64,000 nucleotides of DNA from Demequina sp. TMPB413 (GTDB lineage: Bacteria; Actinomycetota; Actinomycetes; Actinomycetales; Demequinaceae). Location of the stretch: contig NZ_CP096184.1 in NCBI RefSeq assembly GCF_020447105.2, positions 1,984,001 to 2,048,000 of the forward strand, written 5' to 3'. The translations under genes and the position numbers were made by a program. Of this stretch, positions 53,229 to 60,503 are shown piece after piece. Position 1 is the stretch's first letter, and each line of letters begins with the position of its first letter. The notes below the pieces were generated by a model. The model searched no databases, was not told the DNA's origin, and was given only the letters and a program-made list of their open reading frames with translations.

Positions 53229-53953
53229 TGTCCAGGTCCCGTCGGGTCGAGCTTGCGCGCGAGGCGCTTCCTTCCGTCACGGCGTGGGCGGAACTCGTGA
53301 TTGGTCCTGGCGAAGAGGCCCACCACTACGCGTCCGACGCCGTCGTCGCCGCAGCGTCGGCCTCCGGCATCGCGAGCGTGACCGAACTTGGGCGAGCCGC
53401 GCGGGAGCACATCGCTCGCAGGCTCGCTGGCGGCATCTCCGCGATCCCCGTGGCGCGTGACGCCGACGAGCGCGACGGCGGGACGCCGCCGGACGCTGAG
53501 GTACATGAGCTGTCGGCGGCGGCTTCGGACGGGCCAGAGGAAGCATCCGGGGACTCGCGCTCTGGCCGGCACCCCGACACCTCGCCCTACGCCCCCGGCA
53601 ATGCACACTCGGCCTATGCACCCCCGTCCGCGGACGAGCGGCATCCCGCTGACTCCGCCGTCGGCGCTGGCGCCGACGAAATCCGCGAGACGCCTGCTCA
53701 CCGCACCCCCGCCGAGCGCCTCGCCGACGCCCTGGCTGGCATGCCACCGCACGAGCGGCTCGCCTCAGTGCGCTTCTACCTTGACGGCGAACCGGTCGAC
53801 TCGATCGCGGCGCTCTTTCGCATCGAGCGCGAGGCGGCGGTGTCGCTCCTTGAGTCCGTCACCGACGTGCTGGCCCCCATCGTGGGCGAGCACGATCTTC
53901 CCGACTTCAGCGCCAGGGCCGACGCGACCGAGATCGAGGTGGTGACCCGATGA
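53228..53953 (+). CDS. Degenerate SigE-family sigma-like protein (module 5)
   Basis: 241 residues. Region 4 can be aligned with the other sigma factors (MPPHERLASVRFYLDGE for LPPRVRACVVLRFFDDL, then IEREAAVSLLESV as the recognition-helix position). Region 2 is eroded: EEAHHYASDAVVAAAS stands where AEDLVQDALVKTF is expected, so the acidic core-polymerase contact is lost. A ~90-residue low-complexity insert (about 85-165) separates the two. It may be a non-functional relic, an anti-sigma decoy or a regulator that has dropped polymerase binding. It is coupled by one-base and four-base overlaps to the HAD gene and the next membrane protein. Confidence 0.65.
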   Translation: MSRSRRVELAREALPSVTAWAELVIGPGEEAHHYASDAVVAAASASGIASVTELGRAAREHIARRLAGGISAIPVARDADERDGGTPPDAEVHELSAAASDGPEEASGDSRSGRHPDTSPYAPGNAHSAYAPPSADERHPADSAVGAGADEIRETPAHRTPAERLADALAGMPPHERLASVRFYLDGEPVDSIAALFRIEREAAVSLLESVTDVLAPIVGEHDLPDFSARADATEIEVVTR

Positions 53954-54936
53954 GCGCCCCACTGCTCAGGCAAGCCCTGGCGACGCTGGTTCGTGACAAG
54001 CGCGACAGCGCCTTCACCCTCCCCTCCGGTGCCGAGCGTTCCATCCGACGTCACGTCGCCGCACGCTGGGGAGCATGGATCGCGACGGTCGCTGTGCTTG
54101 GCGCTGCGGGGGCCGCGGGCGCATCGGTCGGCATGGACGTGCTGAGCGCTGACGAGCCGGCGCCCACACCAGACGCGCTTGCCGTTCCGGTGGTCGCGCA
54201 CGTCCCCATCGACGGCGGGCCACAGTACGAGATCCGCTGGGGAGAGTACGTGTGCGGCGACCCCGCGCCCACACCCCAGCCGGATGCATCTGAGCAGCGC
54301 CTCTCGCTCGATCTCGAACACCACGGTGCGAGCAACTTGGCCACGGTCGCGCTCACGTGGGGCGCTCCCGAAGAGCCGATCGCCGGACGCAGCGAGCCCG
54401 TCGTGGGCATCGGTGCCGTGGAGCTGCTCGCGGTACGCGACGGCGTCGTGGTGGGCACGATCATCACTCAAGACGCGACGCTTGGGTGGCAGCAGCACGG
54501 TCTCACCAGGACGGCAGGCGGTCCAGACGTTCTGGACGCCGAGGAGTTCTACTGCATCACGCTCGACGAAATCTCTGATTCGTACCTGTACCACGAGCAG
54601 TTGCTCGAACCCGGCACGTACGAGGTGTATGCCGCAGTGCGCGTCTTCGCGACTCCAGAATCCGTCGCGCTGTTCCAGTCGCTCGCGCGCACCGACTTCC
54701 TCGTGATCGACGAACGCGCGAAGCAAAAGGGTGTCGTGTATACGCCGGGTTCGAGAGGTTGCAGAGCCTTCCAGTCGCAATACGTCACGGTGCGCTCGTG
54801 CCTTCCGGAGGCGATCCCCACCGCCACCCTTGACGAGGAAGAGGGCATCGTCACGCTGCTGTACGACGCCTCCGCCCTACCCCAGGAGTTCGACGTCACG
54901 CTGGTGAGCGAGCCCGTCGAGATGGTGATTGAGTGA
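53950..54936 (+). CDS. Single-span membrane protein of the sigma-module family (module 5, first)
   Basis: 328 residues: a cytoplasmic ~42-residue basic N-terminus (LLRQALATLVRDKRDSA, RSIRRHVAARW), membrane helix at about 43-62, then an extracellular part. The latter has Cys in YVCGDPAP, LLAVRDGVVVG, Cys in FYCITLD, LEPGTYEVYAAVRVFATPE, then PGSRGCRAF and the closing YDASALPQEFDVTLVSE. The last block recurs in the next gene and in module 4. The ATG overlaps the stop of the sigma-like gene (ATGA). Confidence 0.72.
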   Translation: MSAPLLRQALATLVRDKRDSAFTLPSGAERSIRRHVAARWGAWIATVAVLGAAGAAGASVGMDVLSADEPAPTPDALAVPVVAHVPIDGGPQYEIRWGEYVCGDPAPTPQPDASEQRLSLDLEHHGASNLATVALTWGAPEEPIAGRSEPVVGIGAVELLAVRDGVVVGTIITQDATLGWQQHGLTRTAGGPDVLDAEEFYCITLDEISDSYLYHEQLLEPGTYEVYAAVRVFATPESVALFQSLARTDFLVIDERAKQKGVVYTPGSRGCRAFQSQYVTVRSCLPEAIPTATLDEEEGIVTLLYDASALPQEFDVTLVSEPVEMVIE

Positions 54937-56516
54937 CGTCACCGCGTCTGCGGGAGGTGCTCGCATCGCTCCATCACGAGCGTCTCCGCGCCGCTCCACC
55001 GCTCAGCCAGGATGCCGAGCGTGCGATTGGACGTCGCCTGGCGCGGAGGTGGGCGCTACGCGGCGTCGCTTTCGCGGCGGCCGGTTCGCTCGTGGTCGCC
55101 GGGGCGGCCGCGTGGGTGACCTCATCGCAGGCGTCCGACGCCGACGCCGAGGCCACTGCCTCGCCCTCCCCGTCGGAGACTCCAGTGCCGACGCTCGCAC
55201 GCATTCCCCTTGGCGGCGGCCCCGAGTTCACCTCGATCGAGGACTTCCCCATCTGTGGCGAGCCAGTTCCTCTGCCAGACGCCGATTCTCAGGGGTTCTC
55301 CTTGGCCGTGGCGTCGGCCGGCGCCGCGGAAGGGTGGCCGACCGAAGACGTGGGTTTCCTTACCGCGAGCCTCTCCCACGCCACCGAAGACCCCGACCCG
55401 GCCGCGCGCGGACCCCTGTGGATACTGCTCGTGCAGGATGGGCGCATTGCCGGAGCGACATGGATCGATGCATCACGAGTTCGCGACGTTCTCGCTCAGG
55501 ACTCCTACAGTGCCGAGTTCGTTGTCCCGGCAGCGAGCGAGTCGTTCTCCTGTCGCAAGTTGTCGCTACGCGGCCCTCGCGAGTACGACCTGTTTCCCAT
55601 CGAGCCCGGCGACTATACCGCCGTCGCGTACACGCGCGTCTTCGCCACCGAAGAGTCGGTGGCGCTTGGCCAAGCGCTCCCGATCGGCTATGAGATTCGG
55701 GAGGAAGCGAAAGCCCCCGGCGGGGTGTACCTGCCAGGCTCCTACGATTGCGCGGTAATTCAAGGCAGCGGCATCGCGGTGCGCGGTTGCTTTCCCGACC
55801 TGGTGCCAGGCGCGCAAGTAGATGCCGACAGCCAGACTCTCTCTTTGCTGTACGACGCCACCGGGTTCACCGAAGCCTTCGACGTGACTCTCGTGAGCGA
55901 GCCGCTCAGCGTGACCTTGTCATCGATTGCCGACTCAGAGCCTGGCTACATGGACCACTATGACAACCCGACGCGTTTCGCCTCCGCCTCGGACGTCGTC
56001 TGCGGCGCAGTTGTCGACGACTACCAGGGGCTCGGAGAGCCGCAAGAGGTGGATCATGGCTACTTCTTCGGGTGGAACGACGTCATCATCGACGCACGTC
56101 TGCCTGCGCTCGAGCACCTGTCGGAAGGGACGCAGGAAGCCCGAGTCATGCCGCTCCTTGGTCCCGATGGAACCACGGTGCGGCTCGAAGCAGGCGCGCA
56201 ACTGGTCTACTTCCGCCCACAAACCACCGACGACGAGTCGGGGTGGATCGGCTACGAGGTGGTCGGCTTCGCCCCCGTCGAGATCCTCGATGAGATTGTT
56301 CACGACCGTTACAGGGGCCCGGTAGATGTCGCGCTGCAGGTGGGCTCACCCGCGCCGTGCCCCGGCGTCGATGGCGGCATCCTTCTCAGCCAAGACGCCG
56401 CCCTGCTCGGCACGTGGACGACGGTCACCCACGGTGGTCTCGAGAGCAAGCACGAACTGATGACGCCGACCATGGCGTACCTACCCCGCGCTGATGAGAT
56501 CCTGTCGATGGGCTGA
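54933..56516 (+). CDS. Single-span membrane protein of the sigma-module family (module 5, second)
   Basis: 527 residues and a paralogue of the preceding gene product, longer by one extra C-terminal unit. A cytoplasmic N-terminus (LREVLASLHHERLR, GRRLARRW), helix at about 43-64, then FPICGEPVPLPDA, WILLVQDGRIAG, Cys in FSCRKLS, IEPGDYTAVAYTRVFATEE, LPGSYDCAV, CFPDLVPGAQVD and YDATGFTEAFDVTLVSE. The added segment (about 340-527) again starts with a Cys (DVVCGAVV) and ends with CPGVDGGI. The GTG overlaps the upstream stop (GTGA). It arose by tandem duplication with its neighbour. Confidence 0.72.
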   Translation: MTSPRLREVLASLHHERLRAAPPLSQDAERAIGRRLARRWALRGVAFAAAGSLVVAGAAAWVTSSQASDADAEATASPSPSETPVPTLARIPLGGGPEFTSIEDFPICGEPVPLPDADSQGFSLAVASAGAAEGWPTEDVGFLTASLSHATEDPDPAARGPLWILLVQDGRIAGATWIDASRVRDVLAQDSYSAEFVVPAASESFSCRKLSLRGPREYDLFPIEPGDYTAVAYTRVFATEESVALGQALPIGYEIREEAKAPGGVYLPGSYDCAVIQGSGIAVRGCFPDLVPGAQVDADSQTLSLLYDATGFTEAFDVTLVSEPLSVTLSSIADSEPGYMDHYDNPTRFASASDVVCGAVVDDYQGLGEPQEVDHGYFFGWNDVIIDARLPALEHLSEGTQEARVMPLLGPDGTTVRLEAGAQLVYFRPQTTDDESGWIGYEVVGFAPVEILDEIVHDRYRGPVDVALQVGSPAPCPGVDGGILLSQDAALLGTWTTVTHGGLESKHELMTPTMAYLPRADEILSMG

Positions 56517-56556
56517 GCGACCCCCCTGCACAGTCTCGGAGGCCGCGACCCGCGCG

Positions 56557-56832
56557 TCAGCCGGTCTTGCGCCTGAACTGCGTGGGTGCGTGACCAGCGC
56601 CGTTTCCGTGCAGGTGTGAGCCTGGTCCCGTCGGCCCGCCGGAGACCCTGCCGTTCGAGTGCTGCGCACCCACGGCGTCGTCCATGATCTGCTGGGGGTC
56701 GCCGTCCTTGATGGCCGCCAGGAACTTCTGGGCGTCCTCATCCTTCAACATCTTGGCCAACTTGCCCTGATGGAAGATGTGAACCTCTCCGTTGGTGCGG
56801 GTGCGATAGTCAAATCCATTCGGTCCACTCAT
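56557..56832 (-). CDS. Conserved actinobacterial small protein of unknown function
   Basis: 91 residues. The central NGEVHIFHQGKLAKMLKD and AQKFLAAIKDGDPQQIMDD resemble a small cytoplasmic protein seen repeatedly in Micrococcales; no function is known to me. The Gly/His-rich C-terminus (about 58-91) is low complexity. The ATG at 56832 is preferred because the conserved-looking part begins there. It converges on module 5. Confidence 0.6.
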   Translation of the reverse strand: MSGPNGFDYRTRTNGEVHIFHQGKLAKMLKDEDAQKFLAAIKDGDPQQIMDDAVGAQHSNGRVSGGPTGPGSHLHGNGAGHAPTQFRRKTG

Positions 56833-56878
56833 AGCCTCATAGGACCACGCACGGCGGCGTCGCGCAAGCCGGAATCGC

Positions 56879-58162
56879 TCAGCGCCGGTTGGCCCAGCGC
56901 GAGGTGAGCGCCGGCTTCTCGATCCAGCGCCAGCTGAGCGCCGCCATCCCGTACGAGATGGCGAGCAGGATCCCGCCCAGTGCAAGGTGCTGACCCCAGC
57001 TGAAGATGCCGAAGTACTCGAAGCGTCCCTCGGTGACGTAGGACAACAGGTACAGCAGCAGGTAGTGCCAGATGTAGAGCCCAAAGGAGATGGTCGCGGT
57101 GTACCGAGCGAAGCGGTTGTCGACCACCCGGCCCAGCCAACGCGAGTGCGCGAGGCCCATGAGTGCCACCGCGATCGCGAGCGGGAACCAGGGGAACAGG
57201 TAGGGCTGTTGTTGGAAGTTGTCGAGGTGGTTCGGTTCTGCTGGGAGGCGGTTGAACCACACCAGTGCAGCCGCACCCGCGAGACCAGCGACCGCCACCG
57301 CGTCCCACCACCACCTGGTCAACTCGCTGGCCCCAGCGTCGGCGTGGCGCCTGCGCTGGCGAGCCCGCCATGCGGCGATAGCCCAACCGGCGAGAATGCC
57401 AAGCAAGAAGTGTGCGAAGAATCCCAGCGGGTTGTAGCCGGGCATCCACTCCTTCGCCCCGCCGATGTCGCCGAAGTCCCAGCCCTTGCCCTCGTCGGAA
57501 AGGCTGATGGTGGACACGATGAGGCCGTTGAGCACCAGCACGAGCGCGAAGACCCCGGCCCAGTAGAGGCCGGCACGGAGGGCGCCGCCCCGCCGCGGAC
57601 CGGCGTCGTCGCCAGCCTTGGACGCCGCCCGGCGCTTGGCCCACCAGAAGAAGGCCGCCATCATGAGCGCGAGCAGCACGTAACTGAAGACCTCGAAGCT
57701 GATGGACCACAGCGGCCCATTCACAGGCGACGGGAAGAACGTGACGTAGTGGAAGTCTGACGTGAAGGTGAGGCCAGCGATCAGGCGCCACACCTGGTGT
57801 TCGGCGTCTGGGGTGAGCCAGAAGGCCAGGATGAAGCTCACGATGAGGCTGACGTAGTAGCCGGGCACGATGCGGGCGGCACGGCGGCGCGCGAAGTGCC
57901 GCAAGTTGGGCATCGGCTCACCCGCCAGGTATGCCCTCCAGAAGGGGAAGCTGAGGAGCATTCCTGACAGGACGAAGAACACCGACACCCCGAAGGCGCC
58001 CTTCATGAGCACCCACTGCACCTGCTGGCACCAGTCCTGCTGCATCATCGGGTTGAGGCGTTGGTACAGGTGGGAAAGGATGACCGCTAGCGCGGCCGCT
58101 GCTCGCAGGCCGTCGGCTCCCACAATGCGGTCGACACGGCTCCGATCGACATCGTTGTCCAT
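56879..58162 (-). CDS. Acyltransferase family 3 (OafA/YrhL-like) membrane protein
   Basis: 427 residues and about ten helices. The N-terminal RIVGADGLRAAAALAVILSH gives the family Arg and catalytic His, and FFVLSGMLLSFPF is the second signature. These proteins O-acylate cell-surface polysaccharides, lipids or antibiotics using cytoplasmic acyl-CoA; the acceptor is unknown. The ATG follows TATTCT by six bases. Divergent from sigma module 4. Confidence 0.88.
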   Translation of the reverse strand: MDNDVDRSRVDRIVGADGLRAAAALAVILSHLYQRLNPMMQQDWCQQVQWVLMKGAFGVSVFFVLSGMLLSFPFWRAYLAGEPMPNLRHFARRRAARIVPGYYVSLIVSFILAFWLTPDAEHQVWRLIAGLTFTSDFHYVTFFPSPVNGPLWSISFEVFSYVLLALMMAAFFWWAKRRAASKAGDDAGPRRGGALRAGLYWAGVFALVLVLNGLIVSTISLSDEGKGWDFGDIGGAKEWMPGYNPLGFFAHFLLGILAGWAIAAWRARQRRRHADAGASELTRWWWDAVAVAGLAGAAALVWFNRLPAEPNHLDNFQQQPYLFPWFPLAIAVALMGLAHSRWLGRVVDNRFARYTATISFGLYIWHYLLLYLLSYVTEGRFEYFGIFSWGQHLALGGILLAISYGMAALSWRWIEKPALTSRWANRR

Positions 58163-58168
58163 GACGGG

Positions 58169-58174
58169 AGAATA
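58169..58174 (-). promoter_or_regulatory. -10 box of a probable leaderless promoter
   Basis: Minus-strand TATTCT, six bases (CCCGTC), then the acyltransferase ATG; no Shine-Dalgarno. Confidence 0.6.
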
Positions 58175-58264
58175 GCGCCTGGTGGGAGGCCCACTGTGCG
58201 CCCTATGGCCGTGGCGTCAGGGGCGCTCGTTTCCGCGAACTGGCCCTCCCCGCCGACGCGGGCA

Positions 58265-58290
58265 CCAACCTTTCGCCCCCCCGCGCTCGT
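58265..58290 (+). promoter_or_regulatory. Candidate ECF promoter of sigma module 4
   Basis: CCAACCTTTC (58265-58274), 13 bases, CGT (58288-58290). The -35 part matches CCAASSTTTC of modules 2 and 3; the spacer is one base longer. The sigma GTG is 45 bases downstream. Confidence 0.58.
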
Positions 58291-58334
58291 GTTGTATGAG
58301 AGACGCGGTAGAGAATATCTGGCAAGGGGGATGC

Positions 58335-58871
58335 GTGGCACGGTGGCAAGGCTTCTACGACGAGCTCGCGGCGGAGCGCTATCCAGCCCTGCTCGCGTAC
58401 GCCGTTGCCTTCACCGGCCAGCGCGCCACCGCGGAGGACCTCGTCCAAGAGGCGATGGTGCGGACCTTCTCCTCGCCACGTCGCCTGACGTCGGCCGCGC
58501 ACGCCGAGCACTACGTGCGGCGTGCGATCGCATCCGTGTTTGTCGATGACAAGCGACGCGAGCAGCTGTTCAGGCGTTCCGCCGCGCGGCTCGCGAGTGC
58601 GGAGGTGGGGCCCGACCACGCCGGTGACGTTGACGCCAGGGACGCCGTCACGCTTGCCCTCGCCGACCTCACTCCGCGAGTGCGCGCATGCGTCGTATTG
58701 CGCTACTACGACGACCTCACGATGGCCCAGATCGCCGACCAACTGCACCTCGCCGTCGGCACCGTGAAGCGCTACCTGCACGACGGCGCAGAGGCTCTGC
58801 GCGGCACGCTCGGTGCCGAGCCAGATGACGAACGCGTTCAGGTCCTCGTGACCCCGCGAAGGGAGAAGTGA
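58335..58871 (+). CDS. SigE-family ECF RNA polymerase sigma factor (module 4)
   Basis: 178 residues. Region 2 contains AEDLVQEAMVRTF and AEHYVRRAIASVFVD; region 4 contains LTPRVRACVVLRYYDDL and the recognition helix AVGTVKRYLHDGA. The GTG at 58335 has AAGGGGG upstream and aligns with the starts of modules 2 and 3; an ATG further upstream (MRDAVENIWQ) is possible but lies before the ribosome-binding site. It is separated from the membrane-protein gene by one base. Confidence 0.92.
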   Translation: MARWQGFYDELAAERYPALLAYAVAFTGQRATAEDLVQEAMVRTFSSPRRLTSAAHAEHYVRRAIASVFVDDKRREQLFRRSAARLASAEVGPDHAGDVDARDAVTLALADLTPRVRACVVLRYYDDLTMAQIADQLHLAVGTVKRYLHDGAEALRGTLGAEPDDERVQVLVTPRREK

Positions 58872-58872
58872 C

Positions 58873-60381
58873 ATGCCTACACTTCACGACCTCATGTCCG
58901 AGTCGATCGACGGCAGGGCCAGGGCCTTTCAGGCGGCCGACGCCTCGCCTGGGGGCGCCACGCGTGGACTCATCGGCCGACGTCGGCGACGCAACGCGGC
59001 GATGGCGGGTGGATCGTCGGCGCTTGCTATCGGCGGTCTAGTGACCGCCGGACTTCTTCAGGACGCTCGCCGGGACGACGCTCCTGCAGCGACGGCCGAC
59101 GCTGGCGCAGTGGCGTATGCCACGGTTCCGGCGGTGAGCGAGAACGGGCCCTACGTGGTCCTCAACAACGAGTCACGCGTCGCCTGCGGCGATGCCGTCC
59201 CGGAGTCGGGTGGCTCCATCGAGGGGTTCACCCTGCAAACCGCACTGTTCACGGGCTCGGACACCCGCACTCCCGCCGAGGCGACGCTCGACGATGGCAC
59301 GTCGGTGCTCACCACTGTCACCTACAGCGGCTCAGCGCACGCTCCGGTGTTCCTCGACGTCGGCTACGGCGTGCTGGCCAAGGATGGCGTGGTCGTCGCC
59401 TTGGTGGACCAGGCATCCGCACATAGCGACCTGCGCTTCTCGCCACTGCTCGACGGGTACTCGTGGACCGACGTGGTGAACCTCGGTAGGAACCTGGACC
59501 TGTGCTCTGACTCGCCCCTGGAAGTCTCCTCGTACGACGATCTCACCCTCCCCGCAGGCGACTACCAGTTCTACGCGGTCGCGCACGCGAACGTGACCGA
59601 GGAGATGATCGGTCTCCACGTCCTGGCTGAGGCCGGCTACGGACCCGTCGGCTCACAAGGTGCATGGGCGCCGGGGTCCATCGACTGTGCGCGTCAGCTC
59701 GAATATCGAGAGTCCGACACCGGGCCGGCAGATCCCCTGCCCCTGGCATGCGAGCCCGATGGAGTACCGGGCGCATCGATCGACGCTGACGCGGGCACCA
59801 TCTCGGTGCCGTACCCCGCGGTCGACTACACGGAAGACGTGGACGTCACCATGGTCTCGGAGGCCCTCCCCATCCGTCTTTCCGAACCGCTCTCCACGGT
59901 CCCGCCCGAGATGTGGGCGAGCATCGATGGGTACCCGGATCCCACGCTTGCGTCGGAGCTTGAGTGCGGCCTCGACTTCAGTTGGATCAATGCCGATGCA
60001 CCCGTTGAAGGGCGGGTTGCTGACGGCATCGACGCGCTGCTCGCCCATGGCAGCGGGCCGATCCTGCTTGACGAGTGGGCCGACCCGACCGGCGCAACAG
60101 TGACGCTCGGCGCGTCGAGCGAGGCATGGCTCACGGGCCGGGATAACGAAAGAGGCAACTACATTGCGGGCCACGCAACGGCCACCTTCACGCCGTCGCG
60201 CGGCATCGTGATTGACCGGTACTCGGAATACCCGGATGTCTCGATTACCCTCACAGATGTGACGTGGTGCGAACCGCAGCCGAACCCCATTCAGAGCATC
60301 ATCATCACGGGCGATGTGACGATCACGGGCACCGACGGAACCGTAACGCGCGGCACGTCCTGGAACATCCAGCCCCGATAG
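58873..60381 (+). CDS. Single-span membrane protein paired with ECF sigma factor (module 4), putative anti-sigma/sensor
   Basis: 502 residues: cytoplasmic ~42 residues with a basic run (GLIGRRRRRNAA), helix at about 43-61, then an extracellular part. The latter has SRVACGDAVPESGGSIEGF, VLAKDGVVVALV, a Cys in LDLCSDS, LPAGDYQFYAVAHANV, PGSIDCARQ, ACEPDGVPGASIDADAG and DYTEDVDVTMVSEALPI. This is the same order of blocks as in both module 5 proteins, followed by an added C-terminal unit beginning ELECGLDF. GAAGGGAGAAG precedes the ATG. No catalytic motif is seen. Confidence 0.75.
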   Translation: MPTLHDLMSESIDGRARAFQAADASPGGATRGLIGRRRRRNAAMAGGSSALAIGGLVTAGLLQDARRDDAPAATADAGAVAYATVPAVSENGPYVVLNNESRVACGDAVPESGGSIEGFTLQTALFTGSDTRTPAEATLDDGTSVLTTVTYSGSAHAPVFLDVGYGVLAKDGVVVALVDQASAHSDLRFSPLLDGYSWTDVVNLGRNLDLCSDSPLEVSSYDDLTLPAGDYQFYAVAHANVTEEMIGLHVLAEAGYGPVGSQGAWAPGSIDCARQLEYRESDTGPADPLPLACEPDGVPGASIDADAGTISVPYPAVDYTEDVDVTMVSEALPIRLSEPLSTVPPEMWASIDGYPDPTLASELECGLDFSWINADAPVEGRVADGIDALLAHGSGPILLDEWADPTGATVTLGASSEAWLTGRDNERGNYIAGHATATFTPSRGIVIDRYSEYPDVSITLTDVTWCEPQPNPIQSIIITGDVTITGTDGTVTRGTSWNIQPR

Positions 60382-60406
60382 CGACTGCGCGCCGTGACGA
60401 CCGCCT

Positions 60407-60471
60407 GCGTCCTGCGAGGACATGAGTGCACATTCGGACGGGTTCTGAGCACTCATGTCCTCGCAGGACGC
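60407..60471. repeat. Long perfect inverted repeat (23 bp arms) between convergent genes
   Basis: Left arm 60407-60429 (beginning GCGTCCTGCGAGGACATG) and right arm 60449-60471 are perfectly complementary around a 19-base loop. It lies 25 bases after the module 4 stop and 32 bases before the permease stop. It may act as a bidirectional terminator but has no T-runs, and the arms are longer than terminators need. Confidence 0.85.
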
Positions 60472-60503
60472 TGCGGTTGAGTTCGCTGGTCGACTGAACC
60501 GCG

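Noticed and set aside
53228..53953. Calling the module 5 sigma-like gene a pseudogene
   Set aside because: The frame is uninterrupted and tightly coupled to neighbours; only key residues are lost, so it is listed as a CDS with doubt about activity.
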